A stretch of 42,155 bases of DNA from Saccoglossus kowalevskii (Eukaryota; Hemichordata; Enteropneusta; Harrimaniidae). The notes beneath the pieces were generated by a model. The model was not told the DNA's origin and made no database searches. It saw only the letters and a list, made by a program, of their open reading frames with translations. The position numbers and the translations under genes were made by a program. The stretch covers positions 431,206 through 473,360 of the forward strand of contig NW_003139318.1 of the NCBI RefSeq assembly GCF_000003605.2. Reading direction: 5' to 3'. Positions 24,101 through 36,500 of the stretch are shown here, piece by piece (the first letter of the stretch is position 1; each line of letters begins with the position of its first letter).

Positions 24101-26342
24101 TCAACGCACTGGTTGCGCCCGCTAGCGACGAAACACTTCTAAATGTTGCAAGGGACTCCGTTTACAATATTAACTTTATTTTTGTTCTGATATGTGGTCT
24201 GTCCATCAATAACAAGTGCACATAAAATCGATATCCAAAACGTGGCCCGTCCGATAGAACTGATTGAATTTATTACAATTTGGTTACAGTGATACTTTAA
24301 TAAGGGTATATGATGAAAGCCACGTGAATTACTTTGTCAATAAACAGCGCAATACGCCAGGTTTCATTCGACATAATTTATTGTTAGCGAAGTTACTCAA
24401 AATTTGAAGGACTACGTTTTTCTGACAATACAATTTACTGTGGAGTACACACCTGGGAATGTAAATCTCTTTCTATGCAGTCACGTGGTTTATCACGCTG
24501 AACATACGCTGCGCTGTGAAAGAGGAAAACAGGCGTTAAATTCTCTAATTACGCCCTCTTTTCTATTCTGTTAGATGTCGAAAGCATGTCGGAGCCAATC
24601 ACATGGGAGGAAGGACTGACCCATCGACATAATGTCTGCCGATACCTAGGTTAGTGTCACGTTGAAAGACACACTGCGCATGTGCAAACACTACTGTTAT
24701 CTGGTTGGTTTACAGCGCGCGCTACGCTATTTGTTCAGACACCGTATAGGCCGACAGCATTGATAATAGTTTCCTAAATTAGTGTTTCATTTTACGTGTA
24801 CCCAGAATGCATTGCTGTAGTACCCTATTCACTCTGCCCTTGAGCCATAAATCGTGGAAAGATAAAATATTCTATTTACTGAGTAACTATTTTTTTTTTA
24901 ACTATTAGTTACGCGGGAGGGTCGTCACCTGCGCACGCGCGGGAATTGAGTCCCAAGCGACGATAACAACACACGCCAACAACGCAAAGGATCATGGGAA
25001 GGCGCTTGTTTGTAAACAATGACACTCTATGGCCATCTGACGCATGCGCTGGTGACGACACCCCCGCTTTAAGTGATATCAGTGTATTGAATAGCGCTTC
25101 TGAAAAGTCACACCAAAGGAGAGTCCTACACAGTAAAACAAATCATGAATTACCGCTCATTCAACTAGCTGATATCTTGACCCAAGCATTATTTATTGTG
25201 ATGTCTCGTACATGTATATTCAATTTTTAATATGTTAAACGCTGTATTTGTTACCATGGTCCCTACAAGTTACTCATGTCGAAATCATATATATCATTTG
25301 TGAGCACGTTTTTGAACCTCAATGACTAATGCTAACAATTTTGAGGAGTATACTAAAAAACAATATTTATAGTGAATTTGTACTTCCGACCTCTGTGAGG
25401 AAATATCGTGCATACGACCTACTAATTAGAGACTGGGCCCCTATGTCATGGGATTGCTTGATCGTCATGCAGATACGTGCCAACGTTTCACAGTGCGCGG
25501 CGAATTGTGAGAAAGGTCATATTCAAAAAAATGCGTATGGCTATTTAATTTAACGTTCAGCGTCGTAATTGTGTGTCGAAATGACATCAAAGCGGGAGGA
25601 TGGTCACCTGCGCTCGCGCGAGAATTGAGTTCCAGGCGACGATAACTACACACGCTAAAACGCAAAGGCTCATGGGTAGACGCTTGTTTGTAAACAATGA
25701 CACGCTATGACCATCTAACGCATGCCGTGCGCAGGTGACGACTCACCCCTTTTTAAATAACCGCAATTCGGCCACTTGTGTCCAACTACGGCAACCATAC
25801 TGTCACGTGGTTTGGTCATGGGCTGCTAAAATAAGATATCACCCATGACCAAAAACGATTGAGATAGTCTATGTAAACGTAACAGTTTGGTTGCATTAGT
25901 TGGACGGCAGAATTTAATGTCATTTCGATTCACAGCAGTTGCATGTGCTAGACGTAAAAGCCATACACAAACATGTTTTATTATGACCTTTAATTTATTA
26001 CTGTGAATTTGTCTTATTTTATTACAAAATGCATCCTTGAATGATTAAATGGTGTAGTTGTAGGGGTTAATTCTCTCATGACTCAGACGATGATACATAA
26101 TTTATCATCATATCGAATATCCATCGATGTAAATGATGTCAAGTCAGACCAATCACAAAGCAGTGTTATGAAAGCAGGGATTGCATAACCGAGAAATATT
26201 TGACATAAGTGTAATGTGATTCATACCCCCGTCATATATTTTTGTTATTTTTTTCCCAGTATTCCGTGAATTTGAGAAGTTTCTGGCCGCATGTACAATG
26301 GCGGAAAATATCAATTGGTCTGAGTTTGAAATGAGAAGCTGA
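17913..26342 (+). CDS. Cbl-like helical bundle, EF-hand and SH2 protein without RING
   Basis: Ten exons with consistent phase: 17913-18114, 19236-19396, 20130-20199, 20436-20476, 21338-21428, 21945-22264, 23276-23292, 23869-24083, 24575-24649, 26260-26342. They give 424 residues and a stop. Residues 1-144 are helical (KLRELRVRLEEIGRL), as in the four-helix bundle of Cbl. Residues about 138-205 match the Cbl EF-hand-like domain: IWEECFGSSRQVQLTAF aligns with the FWRKAFG...VPWKSF region, and VDLKSFNVFVNI with the second helix. After a basic, Ser/Thr-rich insert of about 75 residues (around 212-290) comes an SH2 domain (296-390): YFYGRCDRQDVDAGL, then GTFLVRFGD with phosphate-binding Arg327. Cbl uses this module to dock on phosphotyrosines before a RING ubiquitylates the target. 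No linker helix or RING follows. The FLVR strand is closer to STAT than to c-Cbl, so a STAT-like relative is the main alternative. The name is inferred from motif order. Confidence 0.8.
19606..19636. repeat. GTTTA/GTTTT pentanucleotide run
   Basis: Four GTTTA units followed by GTTTT units in an intron of the Cbl-like gene. Confidence 0.85.
20130..21428 (+). CDS. Cbl-like gene exons 3-5 (end of bundle and EF-hand-like domain)
   Basis: Exons 20130-20199, 20436-20476 (41 nt) and 21338-21428 join in phase to read QLIKNEDAQIIWEECFG and then VQLTAFYSKIKEILG. The order and hydrophobic pattern match the junction of the four-helix bundle and EF-hand in Cbl. Skipping the 41-nt exon puts the next exon in a frame with an early stop, which argues that it is real. 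Confidence 0.75.
23276..23292 (+). CDS. Cbl-like gene exon 7, 17-nt microexon
   Basis: Flanked by TTTTTCAACAG and GTAAGTAG. It encodes TTELS plus two bases of a lysine codon. It is needed to shift from phase 0 (exon 6, ATTAACCAG|GTAATA) to phase 2 (exon 8). Without it the SH2 exon would be read out of frame. Confidence 0.7.
23869..24083 (+). CDS. Cbl-like gene exon 8 (SH2 domain core)
   Basis: Preceded by a TTTCACACTGCAG acceptor and ending GGAT|GTGAGT. It encodes the alpha-A helix region and the beta-B strand GTFLVRFGDRP with the invariant arginine, then LCVSFVHVMPY as beta-C/D. The codons are clearly protein-like. This is the best single piece of evidence for an SH2 domain in the window. 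Confidence 0.85.
24909..25072 (+). mobile_element. TTAA-type miniature element, family 1, copy A
   Basis: The ends are inverted repeats: GCGGGAGGGTCGTCACCTGC on the left against the complement of GGTGACGACACCCCCGC on the right. TTA(C) lies before and TTAA after. The interior includes GAATTGAGTCCCAAGCGACG and TTGTTTGTAAACAATGACAC. It lies in the last intron of the Cbl-like gene. Confidence 0.85.
25587..25756 (+). mobile_element. TTAA-type miniature element, family 1, copy B
   Basis: Same interior strings as copy A, more diverged, with right-end target TTAA and a left end reading TCAA. It sits about 515 bp from copy A, in the same orientation and the same intron. Confidence 0.85.
25811..25855. 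repeat. short inverted repeat
   Basis: TTTGGTCATGGG at 25811 and CCCATGACCAAAA at about 25842 form a 12-bp stem with a loop of about 20 bases. It is of unknown meaning, perhaps the ends of a tiny deleted element. Confidence 0.5.
26260..26342 (+). CDS. Cbl-like gene last exon
   Basis: A strong acceptor (TTTTTTTCCCAG) opens 27 codons reading VFREFEKFLAACTMAEN and then an acidic tail to TGA. The reading frame closes here, so the product lacks a RING in this transcript model. The tail is helical and not a known domain. Confidence 0.65.
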
Positions 26343-28803
26343 GTCGGTGCATCACGTATGTTTTGTGGATCGTTTGTGGATATTTTACTGGCTAACTTCG
26401 GACTAAAATATAGTTCCAAGGCCTTAGAAACCGTACCGGCCATACCGGCTATGGCCAGATCACTTCTCCTTCGGCCCACGTCATCATACACCTCGGACAT
26501 ACGGCCCTCGATGGATGGCCGGACCAACTAATTTTTGCTTCCTACGGCCTTGAGTTCTCGACTAAACTGTGTGTTTTTCACAGATTGTTATTTACAGCGT
26601 TCGCCTGGAACATGACACAGCGCCCTCAGTTGGTTTTACTTCTGAGATGTTTAATATTGTAACTTTTGAATATAGATAGTTAAAATAATAATAATTAGTT
26701 TAACATGGATCGTATTTTGTTTTGTAAAATGTGAAATATATGACAACTCGGATTAATTTAATACCAGTATGGTATAGCAGCGCAGATTGTCCGAGGCGAA
26801 ACCGAATGAGGTAAAGTTTATATACTTACAATATAAAGTAGCCTGTATATAAAATTAATTGTAAATGTAAATTAAGCAATATCTGACATCTTCGAAGTTC
26901 TTTGACGTGAGACGTAAGCATGAGTCAAAGTTGTCCGGTCGCCCTGTAAAATTATGACTGAATAGTGACGTCACTAATTACACGCAACCAACTGTATTAT
27001 GGCGTGTGGTGATGTCGAAAACAACTGTGGAAATATATGTATGTTGTTGTAATGTATCTTTATATTAAACACCGGTAATAAATTGGATTTATTGTATTGA
27101 TACCTGGTTATTTCGTTGGAGGGATGATGTAACAAACATTTTGCCGACGCACCTTTTTTAAATAAATACAAATATGGCAATGTTCTTGACTGAATTCAAC
27201 GTTGAAATGTTATTAAATGCACGTCGTTGTTTAAAGTGTCAACCATTTAAAATCATGGGGTGGCTGGGAGAGTGTGACCAGTCAATTTTTCACGGTTTCT
27301 GTACACTTTTATTTTCAACAGTACTTTTCTGCTTCCATTTTTCCCTCTGCACATTTTTTAACAAATCGTTTATTCACCCTCATGATTTCAAATGGTCGAG
27401 CCCTAAATGACGTAGCATCATCAACAACTTCATGTTTTATTTCAAGGACACGAAGTGTATATTTAACAACGGTAATACCACCATTTGAACACTCCGTAAC
27501 TTTGAATGACGTGTGTGGTATCTACGCAAAGAGTTGATTAGTGAGTGATATTTTAATGAAAACCAACCGATTTTGAAATTGCGGACGACCACACTTACAG
27601 CGTGAGTATTCATCCGAGTAATTTTTCCCCAAGTACACTTAGCTCGGTTGAATCCACAACTTATGGAACATCGATATTCTATATTTTTGGTAAATAAATA
27701 GCGAAAGTATTCTATCTTTTTTGTTACACAATTTTTCAATTTACCTACAATTCGTTTATAAAAAAATCAACTGTAGAACTCCTCGCAACACAACACATAG
27801 ACGAGGGACGTCAAAACCCGGGACACTTGTGGAAACTTATAAACGGGTATGCGAGGCACCCAAGGGGTATATAAATTCAAAATACTAGGTAAGGGTCCTT
27901 TTTTGACATGTTCAATAACCAAAGAATTCTTTTTTGACACCCAGAAATCAAAGGGATTTTACTTTTGATGTGTTGATATAAAGTGTGATATGTAGTGATA
28001 GCTAATATATACACAATCTGATTAAAATCCGATGTAGGTATGAGGCTCCATTTTTTTAATGACCCTAAGAGGCGACTGGGACACAATTTTCTAAGAACTG
28101 ATTAACGGCAAGAAAGCCCAAAAAATCGATATATTCAAACTAAAATACAAATTAATATAATATAAAGGGTCATAAAAAACAAAACAGATCGATATATTCA
28201 ATATCATTGAGTGGGGTTTTCTTGTAAATTTGTTAAATTTGTTTCAAGAAGAAGGTTTTTCTTTAAATAACATTTTCAATTGGTTTTGAGAAATTTGGTC
28301 TCCCGAACCGCGATTTTTCACAAAACGCTGGTTAAGTTCCCTCACACACATATGTAAGTAATACATGGTCGAAACAAATCTTAGCAAGACACGATTTGGG
28401 TCGTGACTTTGGTGCGGATTTAGAAAAGAATTAGTCCAGTGAATGTAAAACGTTAATTTAAAAATAAAACAAATAACGCACACATTTAATAGAAATAATA
28501 GCAGTTTGCAGCCATCTCACCGTGCAAAGGAAATCAAACCCAAAACTGTATTCCCAGCTGTATACATTTATTCTTACCAAAGGCCAGTGGCCTACATGTG
28601 CTTGATATTAAAGAGAAATACAGAAGTAAGCGTTGACGTTCAGTTACCCAAGTTCCATAAAACATTACGACTGGAAATCAGTTACATGTTCCCCTCTTAA
28701 TTTAAATACCTTGAAGATATATCTGTTAAGATTCTCGGTGTACATATATGAGATGTCAAGAACGTACTGTTTATAAAATATCCTTTCATTCCCACCAACC
28801 AAG
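26343..28803. other. intergenic stretch with repeat-like DNA
   Basis: A possible inverted-repeat element occupies about 26395-26570, with AGTTCCAAGGCC at the left and its near complement GGCCTTGAGTTCT at the right. The remainder, including frames at 27274-27739 and 27877-28086, shows no domain. The region 27800-28250 has a low-complexity, repeat-like character. Confidence 0.4.
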
Positions 28804-30555
28804 GATGTTTCCCGTAACGTACATACGCACGCCAATGTGTTGTGGGGTTACTGCACTTTCCTGGCGGAACTAGGTTATGACATAGACTGGAGGTTGGAGA
28901 AACATTATTTAGTCGCTTCTCCTAAATCACCAGACACTGAAATATTTTTCTCCGCCACATTTGGGTACGTAGTAACATCTATCGACTCTGAGATGACGCC
29001 ATTGGTATGATGACGTAACGTGATATCCCCTAGGAGAAGTCTGATACCTCGTTACAAGTGATGAAATCGAACAGAGTAACTTATAAAATGGGGTAATGTG
29101 AAACTGCCCACTAAGATAATTATTATAGGTATAGTGACGGCTTGGTATGAATCAGTAGGCAAAGATGTGCTGTGAATATAGTACATAGTGGTATGTCCCA
29201 CTGTTAAAAAAACAAACACCGTTTTGCTGGTATCTGTGTTGGGAGAAATACAACATCACATGACTGCATCGACCGAAGTCATGTGACATTGTCGAAAACA
29301 ACTTGTTATTTGTACATTTGTAAACGTCATAGTTTTTTGCAGCGCTCAAGTTGTGAATCGACATCGTGAACTATTCTACAATCTTAAGTCCCTCACTAAC
29401 TATAGTTACGTCATCGTTGCCAAGGAGACACGCATCAGAGGGTATGCAAGCGGTTTCGTTGATCACCCGGATATTGGGAGCTAAATTGGGAAGTATCGGA
29501 AACCGATCGATTGTCAACTCAAATGAAAGAATGATTTGACATAAATATTTGAAACAGAAAAGCAGGTGTCCCTCAAACTACCGGAAGTGCAGCCACACTG
29601 ACAGGGAAATAACAAGTTGATTTAAAGAATTAAGAGCTGTTATTTATTTTCCCGTTTTCACTTTCACTGCAGAGATCACTGATATTTTTAAATCAAATCA
29701 AATGAACTAACATGGTTACATGTGAATATGTTTTCATCCAGTTGAATTTACCGCAGCTAAGGGGGTGACCATTAGGAAGTTTCGCGAGAGATTGTGGAAT
29801 TATAAGTAAATTATTTGCAATAATTGTACAGAGATAGTCACAAAAATTATATTCATAAAATAAATCTCCAATATACTTGAAAAGGTTAATAAAAATATAA
29901 TCGTCACGCACAGAAAATGGAGCTCACAAAGGAAAACAAGATAAAAGAAAACAAAGTAATTTGTAGAGTAGTTCTACCCTCCAGAAATCTAATGATCAAC
30001 TCCCAATTTAGCAAAAAGTACATTTTATTGGAATATTAGTTTGTTGAAATTGGTCATTTGAATCAAAATTGTTGACTGCCATGTAACTACAAAAGTAATT
30101 CAAAAAGTTGCCGTAGTGTACATGAGTTGCGCCAATATATAGTCTAGTCCAAGCGCTAGCTGTATTACTTTTAATGAATTAGAACTGATCGATAAAAGGG
30201 GGATATGAAAAAGAGAGAGATGTAATACCCATTGCATCATTGTTCATAACGTTGCTATGGTTTCAGAATCGTGTGTCGCTAGCAACACGCCATCAACATT
30301 CTAGAGTTTACACATACATTGTATACTTAGGTGGTCTTTGCGTTCGAAGTGAATAAAGTTAGGGACTCATAATAATATAGTAAAGTCTTGTTCGTCATTA
30401 CACTGCTTTCCCTAGACCGAGCAACCGCGTACGTCGCAACCCTATCGCTGTAACCCTACCGGTCACAGTAGACGCCGATGAAATTGTGTTCATACGAAAA
30501 AATAATGCTTTCACAATGAGTACGAGGATAATATTGATATTGTACCTTATTAATG
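28804..30555 (+). CDS. three phase-matched exons of unknown family
   Basis: Exons 28804-28964, 29343-29441 and 30416-30555 have good donors (TTTGG|GTACGT, AGAGG|GTATGC, AATG|GTAAGT) and acceptors (TTTTTTGCAG, CTTTCCCTAG; the first, CCAACCAAG, is weaker). All join in phase 2. The peptide contains NVLWGYCTFLAELGYDIDWR, ASPKSPDTEIFFSATFG and SLTNYSYVIVAKETRIRG and looks like a folded alpha/beta protein, but I do not recognise it. There is no ATG in the first exon, so 5' exons are missing. The third exon also contains the ATG and hydrophobic start of the C-type lectin gene in the same frame. Either this is one long gene with an internal membrane segment, or the lectin has its own start inside this exon. 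Confidence 0.5.
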
Positions 30556-33500
30556 GTAAGTTTGCTAAGTTCTGTTCTACAAATTGCGTGTTTCTGAAAA
30601 ACTATTGTTTAATTTTGTTTTGTATTTTAACGTCTTCATTTTTCCCGCCAATATTTTGACACAACATTTTGCAAATTTCTTGTTAATTTTGCACCAAGTG
30701 GGCAATTTGCCATTGGCAACAAGTCTTGGTCAGAATTGTTAAGAAAATTGTGAAATTTAAAAGGAATTTTATACGGGTTTATTTAGTGAACGAAACCTAA
30801 AGTTGACTTTGGTGGTTTCAAAGGTTAAACAACAACATAATCAACAGGCCACACACAACCCAACACGTTTATTTCCCAACAGCTGAACTTGTTGGTCACT
30901 GTACTGTGCGGTACCGTAGATGAATGTTACTGCTGTCTCTTCTAACTTGCTACGTACCAATTTTAAGAGCATTTACTGAATTGATAGGGTCATGTGACCA
31001 TCTTCAAATCATATACTGGTTGTTCAATGCGCTGTCCCAGCGGTAGCCATGCCCGGTCGAACACAATCCTGAGCAAATGTCTGCTAACCGGCGTTTCCTA
31101 ATGCCTCAGGTCAATATTATAAACGTTAACTAGACTTTAACTTCCTCAAAATTCGTCAAAGGAATTTGAAAAAACAGAAGAAAAACGATGTGGTTTTTCT
31201 TCTGTGCCTTCCTGTATTATTACATACTTGGGTAAATACGTAAAAAAAGTATGAACAATTATACACAATTTCCATTTTCTAAAAACACGAGCAAGCAGGA
31301 AAATATTGAAGAAAACATTCATAAATCTTCATAAAATTACACACACATTTCATAGCGTAAAGCATACAATTGTTGCAGTAAAAGCACCCTAAAACAAATA
31401 ATTTATATAGTTTTTTTACCATCTTGACATCCAAAGTTACTAATTGTCTATTTGAAAACCACGTTACATGAACCTAGAGCATCGTACTCCAGTAGTACAC
31501 GGTAAGACACAGTAGTACACAGTAGTACACAGTAGTACTGTACATAGTAATTGTTTTATCCAAGGTCGCTATAGCGTCAAGTTGAGTCGACATATTTAAT
31601 CGACGACTGATGTCCAGTTTGACACGTACAGTTTGAGAATGTGTGTTGTGTAATTCTAGAATAACAACTGTTACATGGTCTTTTTATGACGTTTTACAAC
31701 TTCGCACTATTTCAGAAGCGATGGGGGCAACTCCCAACAACTTTTATATGGGTCGGGGTATTAGATCAGCGTAGATAACGGGCTACACCGAATTTTAATC
31801 AAATAGCTTTGCGGTTCGTGACGCATAAACTTGGGACAAGGATTGATGAGCTGTGTACGATGGGGAGGGAAGATTCCTAAATCTTAACAAACACATATGT
31901 TGACTCTGTCAGTGACAGCGCGATTAGATGGATGAGAAGATATGGTAGCCGGTTCTCAGTGTCCTATATATTAATTTTCCATACTCGCCGCAATTACCAA
32001 GTCTTGACCAAGAACGGTTTGTGCAATATAGCTGCTATACAGAGAATATACGTAAACACGATACACTGTCTGTTCACGTTTCAACGTCCTAGGTCCATGA
32101 ACGTACGTACTAGTAGTTTCCAATACGACAACTAGACACTTTGGGTGGCGAGATGGTAGAAAAACGAGGTACGATTGATCTGCGACTCAGAAGCCGTCTG
32201 AAAGGCACTAAGCATAACTACCCGTATATCACCGGAAAGCTACTAGTATTTAAAGGGAGGTGGTCGACGTGCAACGCGTGTTCGAATGGAAACAATGTAT
32301 TTTACACGCGTTGCCAGTGTATACGCCGATATAATGAGTTAGATATCGAACAGGACGCGGCGAGACCACCACCGCCCTTTAAGAGAATACGGTTGTGTAT
32401 ATTCCGTACGAAAGTTTGTCCATGGAACTACAAAGGAATTACCTGACGCCCAATTTCGTTATTATCATTTTTTAATATTACGACTATTGAAAAAACATTT
32501 TTTAACATTTTCAGTCACGATTTTTTTTACCAACGAAATTGGCCGTAAGAAAATCCATTAGACATTGGTACGGCATACGCACTACTGTATTCGACTTTAT
32601 CTAAGCTTTCAGATGATGTAGATATGCGTTTGGCGATTATCTGGTCAGAGGGTATGTCTGTCAGAAAATACAGCATTAATTAGGGAGGGGAACATTTTTG
32701 ACCTTAAAACTTTTAGTATGTTACGGTATAAAGGGAAATTCCCAGAAATATTTCATGGGTAGAGGAAAACTTCGCCAAAAGATGCGGCGGGATGATAAAC
32801 AAAAAATAACACAATTTTAGAGAAGAGCTGAGTAATCCTCAATTAGATTATGAAAAAATCTCAATTCTTTTTGGCCTAAATTATCCAACATTCTAGACCC
32901 GTAAAAAAATCGTCATGAAAATAACGTTCAAGAGAGAACACTCGTTGGGTGCTCCTGTCTTGATAGCATCTTTAGTAACTTTTTGAGAATATCTGAATTA
33001 CAAATCATTTTTCCCTTGAAAGTCGGTGGTCGCAGTGAAGCGAGCGCGTGCTCAAATTTCATGTAAACAAACAACGTATTTTACACGCGTTGTGTGCGTC
33101 GCCTGGGACCCAGATATAACAACCGTCGCCCTTAAAGTACAACAATTTTGGTGTCTTTAAAAGGGGTCGTTGTTGTTGTACTGACACACTGGTCGCTCTG
33201 CGTCGTGTTTAACAAGGACCCCGCGCGGCGTAACACGTCTGTATTTGAAAAGAACGTCCGATCAGATCATCATGATCCTGCCGCCTATCAGAGTAACTCT
33301 TGGGAACAGGATAGTTTTATAACGACCGGGTTTGAATAACTGTTAAATACGCAATGTAGGAACAATACAATATTATTTTAAACTTAGCCCCTCCATCATC
33401 TTCTAGTGACTGCTGCTGATGCAACTAATTTATGACACAGAGCGAAGATTAAGGCAACTCAAACGTTCTAAGTGCGCTATTATAATGTCGTGTTTGATAC

Positions 33501-36500
33501 TGCAACAATTGAGGGGACGTGACAGCTACAGCCATAAACTCTGAAGTCGATGACGTCACTGGTATTTACGACGTAGTACAATAAAACATAATACTAACAC
33601 TGTAGTGTGTAAATAAAGACACGTGATTTATTGGTGTATTTCTACTATTTTAAACATTTCACGCAACTTCTTGCGTGGTGTGTTTTTAAACGTTTTACCA
33701 TCGTCAAGTTAAAACGAAGAGCAATACTTCTCTCAAAAAACTCGGTTATTTTTGTGGAATGAGTTGTATATCGGATCTTTATCGAATACAACTAGTACAA
33801 AATGCACATGGAAACCAGCGAAAAAAAAAGTCGGGTTTTCAAAATACCGTCGATCTTTTATACGCATGTCGTTCATTTCGCCTCGCATTCAGAAATGGTG
33901 GTCAGGCCTGGTCTGGTTGCCGACGTCGACTGTTCACTCAACAGCCCACTGGAGTACATTCATGTGCTTATCCAATTAAATACGTCGCACATATTTTCGA
34001 AATATTTGTCCTATATCGGCTAGAGCGATACAAACCGTTGACCAGTTCCGTCCTATGGCGTATAACCAATGTTTTCCTGAAGTGTTTTTTTTTTATGAAA
34101 GTCTTTGTAAGAGCGAGAAAGCAGTTTTAAATATTACATAACTTCTGAGAAAGACATGACGCTTACGTAGTTCTGCATTATGCAGTCAAAATTATAAAAT
34201 GAACAGTACAAATGAAGATGGACTATCGGGATGGTTAAAATAAATTTCCTGATGTCAGTGACGGTCCTTGAACCACAATCCCGTTCCCTACCCATTTACC
34301 AAGCATTGCGAGAATTGTTTAAAAACCATATCTTTTGTGGCTCCCAATTTTGAAACTCGGACGTAAATTTGTCGGGATGAAGAGTAAACACAAATTGAAA
34401 TTCGCGACAAACACATTATGTAAAAATTTTAAATGAGTAACCGCTTATATTTGGAATATGAAAATATATATGTGATTAAGACTATTTCTCCGATATAAGT
34501 TGATACTTATATGTGTATCAGAAGCGACTGTCATTCCATATCCATCCGCTGATCGGTCAATTATTTACGAACTTTGCATCTGTCGTGTTTAACTGTTTCA
34601 AAATGCGCTGTATCCGCGTTCACTCGCTCGTAACAAATTGAAAAGTTCAAACAACGTGTAATTAGAGATATGATTTGACAGAGTATAAATGATTTTTACT
34701 ATTTCTCAACCACGTTTGACAGGACACAGTATACCAGATGGGGACTGGGGTACTCAAAGCAATCTTCGCGGTGCCTGTCTGGTCCAGTACTTCGCATTGT
34801 GAAATGTTTTTTAAAGCGGGGCAGTCGTCATCTGCGCATGCGTCAGATGGCCATATCGCGTCATTGTTTACAAATAAGCGTCTACCCATGAGCATTCGCG
34901 TTTTTAGCGTGTGTTGTTATCGTCGCTTGGGACTCAATTCCCGCGCGTGCGCAGGTGACGTACTGTGAATGCACTAACTAACTAACCATTGGGTTTTATT
35001 TTTGCTTACGAGTAAAATCCGCTAAATGGAATCCACGTTAACAAGTAAAACAATATAACTCATTTAATAATACGTAAGACTACTATTCGACAGACTAGCA
35101 ACGCCAATTGTTGTAGGTGTGAATTAGGGATTACGCCCGTAGGACGCGTGCCTCGGCAGACTTTGCTGGTACATGTAGTTTAATGACACAAGTTGACCCG
35201 AAGATTCCCGAACGCACTCGCATTTACCTGCTTCGTGTGTTTTCGTAATGTCGTTTTAGTATCAAGCGTACAATTGCATACTTTTTGACCAAACCGGAAA
35301 TGCAATCTGTGTGTTTTTTTACTCTTCGATCGTTCTTGTTTCCGTTTAAAGCGACCAGTTTTTGGGCGAGTTACAGCATTTTTAACATCTCCTACTTTCG
35401 TCTACAACATTGATGAATGTATAATGAGCAACTTTATGGTAGTATTTCTCATTAATTTGAATTTTCCCAGAATATGTGAAAATTTTTCTATAAAAGTCAA
35501 ATGGTGGTGTTGGCGTTAACAGTGTTCCTTTGTTTGGACGCTTCGTAGTTTGAAAACTTATGCTCCCGCAACTAAGCGATTGAAATCATTGAATGTTCAG
35601 TAGGAAGCTGATATTTTAATGAAGCATACATTTTAGCTATCTCTATTCTTGTTTATAATTACAGAAATTACAGAAATATAGAGAATAAACACAGAAATAA
35701 ATTGTATATGCTTTGTCGTATTTATGGAAATTATTTAACCAAGGAAAAAAGGAAAAAAAGATAATGAACTACGAGCCAACTAATAGGAGTACTACCCCCT
35801 GTGTACATCTCACATTATCTCGCGTTATTTGATGAAATAATAAAGGACATCGCGTTAGTACGTTATAGTCGCGTTAGCTCGATGGCTTGTTTATTGGATT
35901 AAAAAGTTAAGTCCCAAAACAAACGTGGCACGGATCTGACCAAGGAAAAGGCCGCGTTGCCAGTCTATCTATAGTAGTCTGAAATTATACAAAATAATAC
36001 ATGTTACTAGCAGTCGTTGACATCGAATCAAATTGTGTGTATTTTAATAAAATTTGATTTAGTCAACTGTATATAAATAAGCTATGACAAAAGGAAACAC
36101 AGAGCTCTTTTGAGATACTAGTAGACTAAGTAATATTATTACCTCAGACCACTAATAGGATGAGGCTTATAGTAGGTGTTACACAGCCAATCAACGAGCA
36201 ACGCAACGTGTGCGCAACGTTGTTTGCAGACAATCCAGTGTTATTCAATCAGCCAGTTTCAGTTCGAATATACTGTAGAATACTTTATTTTCGCTTGGAA
36301 TTTATTTTTGCTATTTTCGCTGAAAAGATGATTCTGTGAAAATAAAATCTAGCGAATATACTTTTTTTCCTATATTTCACATTAAACTCATCAAAAATCA
36401 GTGAAAATAAATTCCATACGAAACGCCCAAAAAGCCTTTTCAGCGAAAATTAATTCCAGCGAAAATAAAGTATTCCACAGTATAGTTCAGTGAAATTTAT

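Noticed and set aside
24994-25230. Open frame beginning MGRRLFVNNDTLWPSDA
   Set aside because: The same peptide-like frame recurs at 34662-34895 on the minus strand because both lie in copies of the family 1 miniature element. It reflects the repeat, not a conserved protein.
26153-26527. 124-codon minus-strand frame
   Set aside because: It lies antisense to the last Cbl-like exon and extends into a probable inverted-repeat element.
28244-28483. 79-codon minus-strand frame ending KMLFKEKPSS
   Set aside because: It has some protein-like character, but no ATG-proximal support, domain or partner exon.
31491-31540. Possible CRISPR-like array
   Set aside because: Repeat units are only 10 bp without spacers, and the genome is clearly eukaryotic.
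33759-34130. 123-codon frame overlapped by two other plus-strand frames
   Set aside because: All three frames are open in the same place, none has a domain, and there is no splice context, so chance is likely.
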